DNA of 64,000 nt from an uncultured Muribaculaceae bacterium. Its GTDB lineage: Bacteria > Bacteroidota > Bacteroidia > Bacteroidales > Muribaculaceae. The stretch spans positions 1 through 64,000 of the forward strand of contig CAKTFH010000010.1 of NCBI GenBank assembly GCA_934555895.1, read 5' to 3'. Below the pieces are notes generated by a model, which saw only the letters and a program-made list of their open reading frames with translations, was not told the origin of the DNA and ran no database searches. Within the stretch, counting starts at the first letter, position 1. Each line of letters opens with the position of its first letter. Positions 33,662-42,919 of this stretch are shown here, in pieces. Position numbers and translations under genes: made by a program.

Positions 33662-36600
33662 TTACAGAAATATTTTGGCCGTGGATGTGCCATCGGATGT
33701 CTTGAACGAGACAAGATAAACACCTCCGTCCACAGAGCAGAGAGGTGTGTTGCCGTCGATCTTCACATCAGAGGCGTAGATGCATTTGCCGTCAAGTGTA
33801 TAGACCGAAGCGGCCCCCTCAATCAAATTCGACGAATCAAGAACAATGGCTCCATCGCGACCCTGAATAGTAACAGTGCCGTCGGTGGTGGCGATATTGA
33901 AAACGCCACCGGCCGAATCGGGCACATTAAGCGTATAACAGGATGAGAAGCCTCCCACCTTGGTTCCTGTTTTGCTTGAAAGACCCAGGCGAATGCTTTT
34001 TTTACCTGCAGTAAGCTCGGCTGGGATGGGAAAAGCCACATTGAAATAGTGACCGCGGTAATTGTTCTGAAGCACCTGATGGCCCACGGCTACGCCGTCG
34101 ACTGTGATGTCGAAATCGCGGAGATCCCATTCACCTCCCCAGAACTGAAACATGGCATAGTTGGTGCCTGTGGGTTCCACTTTCATGGCAAAGGAGAAGG
34201 GATTTTCGCCGCGGCCGTCGCACCAGATGTGGTTGCGGTACCACCCGTCTTCGCAAGTGCCTTTAAAGTCGTGCGCCTCGCGGCCCTCGCGATTGGGGAA
34301 GATATAGTCGCAGACCTTGGCGTTGTCGGGTGTGGCGGGGATAACCACAGTGCGCACATCCCAGATGCCGCCTACGATATTATTGTCCCAAGTCACGAGC
34401 TTGAAGGTCATCTTGTCCTTGCCCTTGCTCACATGCCAGGGCACCGAGTGATGTGCCTTCACAAATTCGTTGTCGACATTGCATTCGCTCAGGATATCGT
34501 GCGAGAATTTGTCATCGTCGCCATAGACATCGAAACGACGGTCACCGCTGTTGTCATTGCCCCAGTAGGTGAGCACCAGATCGATAGGTTTGTCGGGGAG
34601 TACGGCGAGATCATACTGGATGAAAGAGAGATTACCCACTGCGTCGCGCCAGCCCACGTTGGCATCATAACGGCTTCCTTTGGTGACCATGTTGTGAGCC
34701 TCTTCCGATTCGGCGTTTGTCACAATCACGCGGTCGATATATTTCAAATCATCCTCGAAAGCAGAGTTGTCCGTGGGAATCCATATCTTCATATCGCCCG
34801 ATCCTCGGTAGGCACGCGAGAAGTAGGGTGTGAGGGTGATGGTGCAGTTGTCGACCTTTGCCTTGCCGTCGGCTCCGCGCACGGTACGGTTGGCGGCAGC
34901 CTCGATGAGACGCAGGCTGTTGAAGCCGCTGTGGGTGTTTTCCGACACAGTGAATGTGCTTCCCTGAGGAATTGCCACATTCTCTACCGAACCGTTGTTG
35001 TCGGCGAATTCAGCGCAATACACGATAGGACCGCGCTCGATGGCAAGTTTGCCGAGGTCAGCTTTCACGGCGTCGTTGGCCTTGACCTGACGCACTTCCA
35101 TGGGGAGGTTGATGTCGACCTTATCGCCCTTGTTCCAGGCACGCGAGATGGTCACGTAGCCCTTCTCGATTTTCACGGGCACGCTCTGGCCGTTGACGCT
35201 TACGGTCACCGGCTGCGCGGGTGCCTCGTTGACATAGGTGTAGAGGTCAGATGCCACAGGTGCACCCTGTGCCCATCCGGGGATACGGAGCTTGAGGTTG
35301 AATTCAGAGCCGTCGGCCTTGTCGAAACTGAGGGAAATAGCGCCGTTCCAAGGATATTCGGTGGTCTGGCTGAGTGTGAGGGCCTTGCCGTTGAAATCGA
35401 TATCGCCTGTCGACTGCACGTAGAGGTTCACATAGAGATTCTCGGGGTCGGTGGCATATACATAGCCGGGCATCGAGGGAATAATGCGGCAGAGGTTGGT
35501 GGGGCAGCACGATGTGCCGTACCATGCGTTTCGGTCGTTGCCGCGGGTGGTGGCCTCAAGCGGGTTCACATAGTAGAACGAATCGCCGTTGACCGAAAGG
35601 CCGTCGAGCACATTGTTGTAGAGCGAACGCTCGAGAGCATCGATATATTTGCCGTCGGCATGGAGACGGAACATGCGCAGATTGAAGAAGCAGTTGGCTA
35701 TCGACGCGCAGGTCTCGCAATATGCCGAGCCGTTGGGAAGCTCATAGTTCTCGCCGAAAGCCTCGTCGGTGTGACGGGCGCCGAGACCTCCGGTAATGTA
35801 GAGTTTTTTGCTCTCGATATTATCCCATATGGCGTCGATGGCGGTCTGATATTCCTGGTCACCTGAGAAGCGCACCCAGTCGGCCATGCCCGAATAGAAA
35901 TAGAGGGCACGCACGGCGTGGCCCACAGCCTCGCGCTGGTCGACGGCCTTGGCATGATTCTGCCAATATTTGCCGTTCACGCGAAGGTTGTCGGAATTGG
36001 GATCGAAACCGCTGCGGTGGCCGCGGGTATCGAGGAAATATTTACACTCGTTGAGATATTTTTCATCGCCGGTGACCTCATAGAGGCGCACCAGAGCCAT
36101 CTCTACCACAGCATGGCCGGGAGCCTCGCCGAGACCACCTTCCTTGAAGGTCTCGCACATCACATCGGCCGCACGACGGGCCACGTTGAGCAACTTGTCC
36201 TTGCCGGTGGCATAGTAGTAGGCCACGCCGGCTTCGATGAGCTCGCCCATGTCGAAGGTCTCGTGCGAGAGATTCCAGTCGGAAGTCCATTTGGCACCGT
36301 TCATCCACTCGTGCAGCGGATTAGCGATGGTCCAGTTGGTAAACAGATAGCCGTCGCTCTCCTGTGCCGAGGCAATCAGGTCGATTACGCCGTCGATATA
36401 AGCCTCGAGCTCTTTGTCTTCCTTGACTGTGAGCAGATAGCTGGCGCCCTCGATCACTTTGTAGACCTCGGCGTCGTCGTAGGTGGTGCCGCTCTGATAG
36501 CGTGCCAGGTCGGAACCCTTTTTCAGCTCTCCGGAAAGCACCTTGCCGGCAATCTCAAAGTTTTTGATCTGTCCGACGTCGGTACATTTCTGAAATGCGT

Positions 36601-36757
36601 AACGGATAGTTTTCGAACGCAGAGTCTCAAGACGCTGGCTCCAGAAATTGTCGGTGACATGCACCTGGGTGAAGGGCACAGGCTTGATGTCAGTGGTCGC
36701 CTGCATGGCAGCCGTCGTGAGCAAAAGCGCTCCCGCCAATGCTAAATGTCTTTTCAT
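33662..36757 (-). CDS. Secreted GH127 beta-L-arabinofuranosidase-like enzyme
   Basis: 1031 residues with a signal peptide (about residues 1-21). The first 640 residues are an (alpha/alpha)6-barrel glycosidase of family GH127 (former DUF1680). The zinc-bound catalytic set known for the family is present: E348 and C350 (CETCASIANCF) and C417-C418 (TSCCPTNLCR). Known members release beta-L-arabinofuranose from plant glycoproteins and pectins. An appended beta-rich region (about residues 640-960) may bind carbohydrate, and the C-terminus (SVYTLDGKCIYASDVK...GGVYLVSF) resembles a Bacteroidota sorting tail. It is a stand-alone gene, without SusC/SusD beside it, behind a palindromic promoter. Confidence 0.88.
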   Translation of the reverse strand: MKRHLALAGALLLTTAAMQATTDIKPVPFTQVHVTDNFWSQRLETLRSKTIRYAFQKCTDVGQIKNFEIAGKVLSGELKKGSDLARYQSGTTYDDAEVYKVIEGASYLLTVKEDKELEAYIDGVIDLIASAQESDGYLFTNWTIANPLHEWMNGAKWTSDWNLSHETFDMGELIEAGVAYYYATGKDKLLNVARRAADVMCETFKEGGLGEAPGHAVVEMALVRLYEVTGDEKYLNECKYFLDTRGHRSGFDPNSDNLRVNGKYWQNHAKAVDQREAVGHAVRALYFYSGMADWVRFSGDQEYQTAIDAIWDNIESKKLYITGGLGARHTDEAFGENYELPNGSAYCETCASIANCFFNLRMFRLHADGKYIDALERSLYNNVLDGLSVNGDSFYYVNPLEATTRGNDRNAWYGTSCCPTNLCRIIPSMPGYVYATDPENLYVNLYVQSTGDIDFNGKALTLSQTTEYPWNGAISLSFDKADGSEFNLKLRIPGWAQGAPVASDLYTYVNEAPAQPVTVSVNGQSVPVKIEKGYVTISRAWNKGDKVDINLPMEVRQVKANDAVKADLGKLAIERGPIVYCAEFADNNGSVENVAIPQGSTFTVSENTHSGFNSLRLIEAAANRTVRGADGKAKVDNCTITLTPYFSRAYRGSGDMKIWIPTDNSAFEDDLKYIDRVIVTNAESEEAHNMVTKGSRYDANVGWRDAVGNLSFIQYDLAVLPDKPIDLVLTYWGNDNSGDRRFDVYGDDDKFSHDILSECNVDNEFVKAHHSVPWHVSKGKDKMTFKLVTWDNNIVGGIWDVRTVVIPATPDNAKVCDYIFPNREGREAHDFKGTCEDGWYRNHIWCDGRGENPFSFAMKVEPTGTNYAMFQFWGGEWDLRDFDITVDGVAVGHQVLQNNYRGHYFNVAFPIPAELTAGKKSIRLGLSSKTGTKVGGFSSCYTLNVPDSAGGVFNIATTDGTVTIQGRDGAIVLDSSNLIEGAASVYTLDGKCIYASDVKIDGNTPLCSVDGGVYLVSFKTSDGTSTAKIFL

Positions 36758-36798
36758 AAAAAATTTTGGTTATTGAAATTGATTGGTTGTTTTCAATG

Positions 36799-36853
36799 GT
36801 AAAAGGATATACACGGCAAATTTACAAAATTTTTGCCATGTATATCCTTTTAC
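36799..36853. promoter_or_regulatory. 22-bp palindrome centred on the GH127 promoter
   Basis: The arms 36799-36820 and 36832-36853 are complementary at 21 of 22 positions around an 11-nt centre. The -7 element of the GH127 gene (TAAATTTG, minus, 36824-36817) lies at the centre and no -33 TTG is visible. The layout suggests an operator; a terminator for the upstream secreted-protein gene is less likely because no T run follows. Confidence 0.6.
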
Positions 36854-36903
36854 GGATGCGTTAAATGTCGCAAAAAGTGAATATAGCGATTAAATGAGCA
36901 ATT

Positions 36904-38130
36904 TCAGTAAACGATTTTAGCAACAGAGGCACCATGGCGGCGTATGTAGAGCCGCCCCGGCTCGGGATTGGCGACGGGGATGCCCTGGAGATTGAAATAC
37001 TCAGCAGGGGCGTCGGAGGGGGTCGCGACCGGAGTCTCTATACTGCTCTCCTCAGTCAGAGGATAAAACAGCATGATGTTGGTGTAGGGATACAGGCCAA
37101 GGAAGCTGTTGCCGATGAACGCGCCCCATACACCCGGAGCGAGCACACTGTTGCCGAGATTGTCGGTGACTATGTCGGCGCTGAAATAATAGCGGTTGGC
37201 GTCGTCGCGAACCGGTTCGCCGTAATGGCTTCCGTCAAGCGAGTTGGCGGCATAGAACGGCGTTTCCTCTCCCATGGTGTCAAGCAGATGGTCGATCACC
37301 GCATCGGTGGCCCAGGCCTTCTTCTCTTTTAGACTGTAGTCCATAGTCATGTCTACATGATAGCCGAAGTTGGCGAAATTGTAGATATGCAGGCGGCCGT
37401 CTTTCACCTCCGAATAGATGTCGCACAGCTGCGGAATGGCCTCGGTCTCGAGGTCGGGGGTCACTGTGAAGAGCATCACGCCGTTGAACTCGTTGAACGC
37501 CGGATAGATGGTGCCTCCGAAGCCCTGGATGCGATTCTGCGGGGTGACATTGCCGATAAAGAAGCCCACGGCCTCAGAACTTGCGGCGGTGGCGAAACCG
37601 CGCTCGGTGCGCACCAGTGTGAGCGTGCCCTCCTTGCTTATGCGCCAGCCCTTGTCGGTGGTCGAGACAGCAAGGATAGAAAGCGGAATCACCGTGTCTT
37701 CGTCCTTATAGTCGAAAAGATGCTGTCCGCACTCTATGGTGAGGGTCCCGGCCTCGGCATCATAGGTGGCGGCGATGCTCTCCACCTCGCTGCCGGAGGC
37801 GGCGATAGCATCCTTGAAAGTATCGGCGAGAAGCCCGTTGATGAAATACTCACCCTCGGCCTCGCCGGCCACAATTTCCGTTATCGAGGTCTCCCACGTG
37901 TTTGAAATCTCGCCAGAGCCGCTGAGCCAGTAATACTGGAAATCATAGTCGGACGCGATATTGGCGGAAGACTCGGCATCTACGGCGAGTCTGGCAGGAG
38001 CTTTCGCACACGGTTTGCCTGCGGCTGCCGGCAGCTCTGCAGGGCAGTCGGTAAAGAAAGGCATCCCCGCCATGGCCGGCAGAGATGCACAGACCATGGC
38101 GAGGATTAAAAGGTTACGGATAGAGCCCAT
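36904..38130 (-). CDS. Secreted protein of unknown function
   Basis: 408 residues with a signal peptide (MGSIRNLLILAMVCASLPAMA). The mature part looks all-beta and contains FFIGNVTPQNRIQGFGGTIYPAFN, but no family was recognised. The C-terminus (EYFNLQGIPVANPEPGRLYI...AKIVY) resembles a sorting tail. Its ATG shares one base with the stop of the gene upstream, so the two form an operon. Confidence 0.6.
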   Translation of the reverse strand: MGSIRNLLILAMVCASLPAMAGMPFFTDCPAELPAAAGKPCAKAPARLAVDAESSANIASDYDFQYYWLSGSGEISNTWETSITEIVAGEAEGEYFINGLLADTFKDAIAASGSEVESIAATYDAEAGTLTIECGQHLFDYKDEDTVIPLSILAVSTTDKGWRISKEGTLTLVRTERGFATAASSEAVGFFIGNVTPQNRIQGFGGTIYPAFNEFNGVMLFTVTPDLETEAIPQLCDIYSEVKDGRLHIYNFANFGYHVDMTMDYSLKEKKAWATDAVIDHLLDTMGEETPFYAANSLDGSHYGEPVRDDANRYYFSADIVTDNLGNSVLAPGVWGAFIGNSFLGLYPYTNIMLFYPLTEESSIETPVATPSDAPAEYFNLQGIPVANPEPGRLYIRRHGASVAKIVY

Positions 38131-39062
38131 CAGCGTACTGCAGTTTTCTTGCCGTTGACAATGTAGATGCCTGCGGGCAGCCTGTCGGCGTTCACCTTAC
38201 GGCCGTAGAGGTCGTAAACGGTTGTCTTATCTACGCTGTCGACAGCCACGTTTTCTATGCCGGTGCTACCGGAAATGGTGTAGGTGGCGGTGATTTCGGG
38301 ATTGGAGACAGCCTCGTCACCTGATGTGCTGTAGTCGTAATAAGTTTCGGCAGGGAGACGGAAGGTATATGTTCCCGCTTCACTTATGGTACTGTCGAAT
38401 GTAATCTGCACCTGATCATAGCTTCCGCCCACTTCAAGATTGGTGGTAGTGGCAACGACCGCGCCGTCTTTCTCAAGATAAGCAGTCGGGGTCGATGTAT
38501 AGGCCTCGATTCCATCTTTTGTCGATGTCATCGGGAAAAGGATGTTAATCACATGTATGCCTGTAAGCGTAGAACCGTTGGCGGGATCGATTTCATATAC
38601 ACTCATTGATGTCTCGGGCACAGAGGCTCCCTCGATGGTGTATGTGGCAGTGATAGGGGGATTCACGCTGTAGCCTTCGCCCTCGTCGGCCATCTCGGAC
38701 TCAAGATAGTCCTTGATAGTACCTTCTGCAAGATTGAACACATATGTGCCGGCGGCAGTGGTCTCCGGGAAGGTTATGATAGCCTCCTGGGTATTGCTGC
38801 GGGTGCCTGCTTCGAGCTTGATTGCCTTGATTACGGTCTCGCCGCATGTAAGGGTAGCGTAGTTGCCGATGTTGCTGTTGATGATGTGGGAGTCTACTCC
38901 GTCCTCGGTATCGGGGAATGTGATGGAAATCTCAGTGAGAGACTTGACAGTGGAACCACTGGCAGGCGAGACTGTGTAGTTGAGCATCGAGTAACCGGCG
39001 TCTGCCATAGCGAAAGCGGTGCCAACCATAGCGGCAAGAGCAAAAGTGTAAAGTTTTTTCAT
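38130..39062 (-). CDS. Secreted protein with two Ig-like repeats
   Basis: 310 residues from MKKLYTFALAAMVGTAFAMA, a signal peptide. Two tandem modules of roughly 115 residues follow, each starting near a VSPASGSTVK/IDPANGSTLT motif and ending PPITATYTIEG/NPEITATYTISG, which look like bacterial Ig-like folds. The C-terminal VYDLYGRKVNADRLPAGIYI tail is a good match to the sorting-domain pattern of Bacteroidota. An in-frame ATG nine codons upstream (39089) lies just after the promoter and is possible. Likely a surface or adhesive protein. Confidence 0.65.
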   Translation of the reverse strand: MKKLYTFALAAMVGTAFAMADAGYSMLNYTVSPASGSTVKSLTEISITFPDTEDGVDSHIINSNIGNYATLTCGETVIKAIKLEAGTRSNTQEAIITFPETTAAGTYVFNLAEGTIKDYLESEMADEGEGYSVNPPITATYTIEGASVPETSMSVYEIDPANGSTLTGIHVINILFPMTSTKDGIEAYTSTPTAYLEKDGAVVATTTNLEVGGSYDQVQITFDSTISEAGTYTFRLPAETYYDYSTSGDEAVSNPEITATYTISGSTGIENVAVDSVDKTTVYDLYGRKVNADRLPAGIYIVNGKKTAVR

Positions 39063-39107
39063 AAGCGGATTTTTTGGAGTTTTATCCATTGGTTTATTTA
39101 ACAGCCG

Positions 39108-39115
39108 CAAAATTA
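39108..39115 (-). promoter_or_regulatory. -7 element TAATTTTG of the Ig-like/secreted-protein operon
   Basis: It matches TAnnTTTG on the minus strand, 45 bp before the chosen ATG at 39062. It excludes the far-upstream ATG at 39182. Confidence 0.6.
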
Positions 39116-39221
39116 CACTCTCTCGTCGCAAAATGCAACAATAATCGCTATTATTTTGGCAAGTTTTGACAAAAACCGTCACACAGGCGGCAAAATGCCA
39201 CTACACGCTTCCGGACGGCAT

Positions 39222-42188
39222 TCAGCTGCGGGGCTTGGCCACGACTCCCGATGTGCGACGGCCGTCGATACCTATCACGATGGGTGACTCGAAGCGCACC
39301 ACACGCACATATTCGCTCTCATATTCAGCCTCCTGTGCGTCGAGAAACGCCTGGTCGAGATAGTCGTCCTTGCCGAAAGGATTCACGGTGAAATATCCCA
39401 CGCCGAACGATGTGAGGTTCTGGAAGAAATGCGTGCCCTGGCTTGGCTCTATGCGATAGTTGTGGAGCGCTGTCTCCACGATGAGGCGCGCACCGGCGAT
39501 ATCGGCCCAGCGCACAGGCACTCCGAGAGCGTCGTCGCTCGACCCCCATCGGCCGGGACCGATGAGCAGATAGCCCTCGCCTGAATCACTCAGACGACGG
39601 TTTATGTCGGCTATCTCGGCAGCAATCCTACGGTTGTTGAACGAGCTGAATGTCTCGGGGCGCACATACACCACATAGTGGATATTGTCGGTGGTGCCAT
39701 GGCCCAAAGCCGTGGAGCTGCGCAGCAGCAGGTCGCTGTCGGGCAGAGCCATGAGCGATTCGTCCACATCCTCCTTGCGGTCGATGATGGGGCGTATCTG
39801 CAGCCAGTAGATGCGGCCGCGCTGCTCGCCCTCGGCCTCGATGTTGCCGGCGAACTCTATCTCAACCGGACGCTGCATGGCCTGCTGCCCCTCGGTGAGC
39901 ATGAAATTGACTGCATCGGCCAACGGGAACATATTGTCGTTAAGCACATTGGCAAATGTCACCACCTTGCGTCCGCGTCCTTCAGCACTGTCGCGCAACA
40001 TCTGGTCGTCGGGGTCGTAGGTCGACACGAGATAGCGTAGCGCGTCGGTATCCTTGAAGCTCTGCACATTGGCGCGGGTGAGATTGAAGCTGTCGTCGGT
40101 CTGAAAATGTGCGTTACGCTCCATCTCCTTGAGATTAAGGCAGTAAATCTCGCGTTGAGTGTCGCGCAGTGCCAGTTCGAGCGTGGAGGTCTGCAGCACC
40201 TTGCGGGGATGCCTGGGCGAGAACCGCAGCGAGCGGCCTCCGTCGACGATATATTTTCCAAGACCGACTGCCACCTCGGCCACACCCTCGCCGGGCAGTT
40301 CGTCGCCGAGTGGATAATAATTGAGCGAGCGGCCCACTCCGGCAAACGACGGGAAATAATATCCGTCGTACTCCTTGCCGACAACCTCCTGAATGATTAC
40401 GGCCATCTTCTCCTGGTCGATTACATTGGAAGTGGCGGTCATGTAGGCCTTGCTCTCGGCATAGAACACCGAAGCATACACGCCCTTGATGGCGTCGGTG
40501 AGCAGACGGCGCATGCTCTCTGCATCGTCGACATGAGGAATCATATAGGTGGAGTAGACCCCCGCGAACGGCTGATAGTGCGAGTCCTCGAGAATACTCG
40601 AACTGCGCACAGCCAGAGGACGGTCGACCACCTCAGTAAGTGCGAGCAGATCGTCGCGCACACGTTCGGGCAACCTTGCGGCCAGAAAGCGTTCAAGTAT
40701 CTCGGCGTCGGAAGCATTGCTAAGCGCAACGGGATATAGGTCGTTGTCGGCCATGAACTCGTCGAAGATGTCGGTGCAGAGCACCACCGTGCGGGGTATG
40801 GAGATCGACACCCCGTGGAAATTGTCGCACTCGGGGTGTTTCTTTATAATCGAATCTATAAAAGCGAGACCGCGGCCTTTGCCTCCGAGCGAACCCTGGC
40901 CTATGCGCGCGAAGTTTGAATAGTAGTCGAAGCGGTCCTTGCGGAACTCGGCCACCACTCCCCTGTTCTTCATCTTGCGGTACTTCACTATGAGGTCGAA
41001 GAAGAGGCGTTTTACCGCCGGGGCCTCCTCAATGGCATTGAAACGGTGTTGCCTTATCACATCGGCGATGGGAAACATGGCACGGCTATAAAGCCAGCGT
41101 GATATGTCGTTGCGGCGTGCATGATACAGCAGCGAGTCGCTGGGTATGTCGAACATGCGTTTCTGCAGTTCGTTGACACTCGACACCCTCATAATCTCCG
41201 TGCCGGTGGCGGGGTCGAGGAAGCGGAAGTCGCCGAAGCCGAAACTCTTCATGATGGCCGAGCCGAGGTCGACAGGCAGCTTCTTCGATGTCTTGTCGAG
41301 AAACAGGCCTCCGAAAGCATCCACCTTGCTGCGGTTGTCGCTGTCGGTGCTCTCAACGATGATGGGCAAATAGGGGTCGCGTGAACGCACATATTCGGCG
41401 AAGCGCAGACCGGCATGCTGATCCTTTACACCCTCGCGCATGAAGCTCACATCGGTAATCACTCCGAGCATGTTGTCGGCGAACTTGTCGTAGAGCCTCA
41501 TGGCCTCCTCGTAGTCACGGGCCAGAATTACCTTCGGACGGCCACGCATGCGCAACATCTTTTCATGCTCGTTGAGGGCCTCGGTGGAGAAAATCATGCT
41601 CTGCTTGAGCAGGAACTTGTAGAGGTGGGGCAATATCGAGGAATAGAAGCGCACCGAGTCCTCCACCATGAGTATCATCTGCACTCCCACGGAAAGCACA
41701 TCGTTGTCGGCGTTCATCTTGTCCTCGAGCAGCTTGATGATGGCAAGCAGGAGATCGACATTGCCGAGCCAGGAAAACACGTAGTCGACGCCGGCGAGGT
41801 CTTCGGCTGCGATGCGCCGGCTAACCTCCTTGGAGAACGGTGTCAGCACCACGATAGGAACACCCGGATGCGCCGCCTTCACGGCCTTGGCGGTGGTGAA
41901 GGTGTCGGAAATATCCATGCCGGGCATGGCCACCACGAGGTCGAAATTTTTCGCAGCCATAGCCTCAAGAGCCTCATGTATGCTGCTTACCTGGGTGATG
42001 CGGGGCGGCGAAGAAAGGTTGAGCGCCACATACTCGTTGTAGAGCTGCTCCTCCACACGGCCGTCCTCTTCCATCATGAAGGCGTCGTAGGGAGCGGCCA
42101 CCAGCAGCACATTGAACACGCGCCGCTGCATAAGGTCCTGAAAAGCCGTATCCTTGAGATACAGCTGGCTCAACGATTCCTCGTTCAT
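39222..42188 (-). CDS. Receiver-domain/PEP-synthase-like protein
   Basis: 988 residues, cytoplasmic. The first ~170 residues resemble a response-regulator receiver whose phosphoacceptor position is methionine (DLVVAMPGMD). Residues ~175-330 form a second receiver-like domain with MVEDSVRF, a plausible acceptor D246 (ITDVSF) and a lysine (FLDKTSK). From about residue 430 to 790 it matches the ATP-binding (PPDK N-terminal) domain of PEP synthase, including GSLGGKGRGLAFIDS, AVRSSSILEDS and the closing YWLQIRPI. No TGGxxSH phosphohistidine segment or PEP-binding barrel follows; instead there is a 170-residue unrecognised end (GYLLIGPGRWGSSDDALGV). It is the last gene after dedA and rpe. Confidence 0.7.
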   Translation of the reverse strand: MNEESLSQLYLKDTAFQDLMQRRVFNVLLVAAPYDAFMMEEDGRVEEQLYNEYVALNLSSPPRITQVSSIHEALEAMAAKNFDLVVAMPGMDISDTFTTAKAVKAAHPGVPIVVLTPFSKEVSRRIAAEDLAGVDYVFSWLGNVDLLLAIIKLLEDKMNADNDVLSVGVQMILMVEDSVRFYSSILPHLYKFLLKQSMIFSTEALNEHEKMLRMRGRPKVILARDYEEAMRLYDKFADNMLGVITDVSFMREGVKDQHAGLRFAEYVRSRDPYLPIIVESTDSDNRSKVDAFGGLFLDKTSKKLPVDLGSAIMKSFGFGDFRFLDPATGTEIMRVSSVNELQKRMFDIPSDSLLYHARRNDISRWLYSRAMFPIADVIRQHRFNAIEEAPAVKRLFFDLIVKYRKMKNRGVVAEFRKDRFDYYSNFARIGQGSLGGKGRGLAFIDSIIKKHPECDNFHGVSISIPRTVVLCTDIFDEFMADNDLYPVALSNASDAEILERFLAARLPERVRDDLLALTEVVDRPLAVRSSSILEDSHYQPFAGVYSTYMIPHVDDAESMRRLLTDAIKGVYASVFYAESKAYMTATSNVIDQEKMAVIIQEVVGKEYDGYYFPSFAGVGRSLNYYPLGDELPGEGVAEVAVGLGKYIVDGGRSLRFSPRHPRKVLQTSTLELALRDTQREIYCLNLKEMERNAHFQTDDSFNLTRANVQSFKDTDALRYLVSTYDPDDQMLRDSAEGRGRKVVTFANVLNDNMFPLADAVNFMLTEGQQAMQRPVEIEFAGNIEAEGEQRGRIYWLQIRPIIDRKEDVDESLMALPDSDLLLRSSTALGHGTTDNIHYVVYVRPETFSSFNNRRIAAEIADINRRLSDSGEGYLLIGPGRWGSSDDALGVPVRWADIAGARLIVETALHNYRIEPSQGTHFFQNLTSFGVGYFTVNPFGKDDYLDQAFLDAQEAEYESEYVRVVRFESPIVIGIDGRRTSGVVAKPRS

Positions 42189-42222
42189 ATGTTATCTATT
42201 ATCTCCTTTGTTTATCGCTATA

Positions 42223-42867
42223 TCAGAGCGCCTTCAGTCCGGCAATGGCACTCTCGGGGTCGGAGGCGCCGAACACATAGCTGCCGGCCACAAGCACATC
42301 GGCGCCGGCCTCGGCCAGAAGCGGAGCGGTGGTGGCGTTCACGCCGCCGTCGATTTCAATCTCGGCATGCGAGCCGGTGCGGGCAATGAGTTCAAGCAGA
42401 CGGCGTGTTTTGGCCACGGTGTTTGCGATGAATTTCTGACCGCCGAAACCGGGATTCACCGACATGAGAAGCACCATATCGAGCTCGCCTATCACATCCT
42501 CGAGCATGCACACCGGGGTGGAGGGATTGAGGGTAACCGCAGCTTTCATGCCACAGCGCTTGATTTCGTTGACCGTGCGGTCGAGATGCACACATGCTTC
42601 CTGATGCACATTCATGATGGCGGCGCCACAGTCGCGCACACGCCCTATATAATTTTCGGGATGCACTATCATCAGGTGCACATCAAGCGGCTTCTCTGCC
42701 ACCTTGGCAATAGCTTCGATTACCGGAAAACCGAAAGATATGTTTGGCACGAACACGCCGTCCATAACATCGAGATGGAGCATGTCGCAGCAACTGCGGT
42801 TAAGCATCTCCACATCGCGGTGGAGGTGCCCGAAATCGGCCGAGAGAAGGGAAGGTGAGACTTTCAT
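42223..42867 (-). CDS. rpe: Ribulose-phosphate 3-epimerase
   Basis: It interconverts ribulose-5-phosphate and xylulose-5-phosphate in the pentose phosphate pathway. The 214-residue TIM barrel carries the family motifs: SPSLLSADFGHL at the start, HLDVMDGVFVPNISFG with the metal-binding histidine and aspartate, VHLMIVHPE, MSVNPGFGGQKFI and EIDGGVNATT. It lies between dedA (52-bp gap) and the receiver/PPDK gene (34-bp gap). Confidence 0.96.
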   Translation of the reverse strand: MKVSPSLLSADFGHLHRDVEMLNRSCCDMLHLDVMDGVFVPNISFGFPVIEAIAKVAEKPLDVHLMIVHPENYIGRVRDCGAAIMNVHQEACVHLDRTVNEIKRCGMKAAVTLNPSTPVCMLEDVIGELDMVLLMSVNPGFGGQKFIANTVAKTRRLLELIARTGSHAEIEIDGGVNATTAPLLAEAGADVLVAGSYVFGASDPESAIAGLKAL

Positions 42868-42919
42868 GATTTATGCGGTGATATAGATGAACATGATTGC
42901 GGATGCCGGATGCGGAATA

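Noticed and set aside
34049..35866. 605-codon open frame opposite the GH127 gene
   Set aside because: Shadow; the GH127 frame has signal peptide and catalytic residues.
39222..42188. Simple call as phosphoenolpyruvate synthase
   Set aside because: Only the ATP-binding domain fits; the phosphohistidine and PEP-binding domains were not found.
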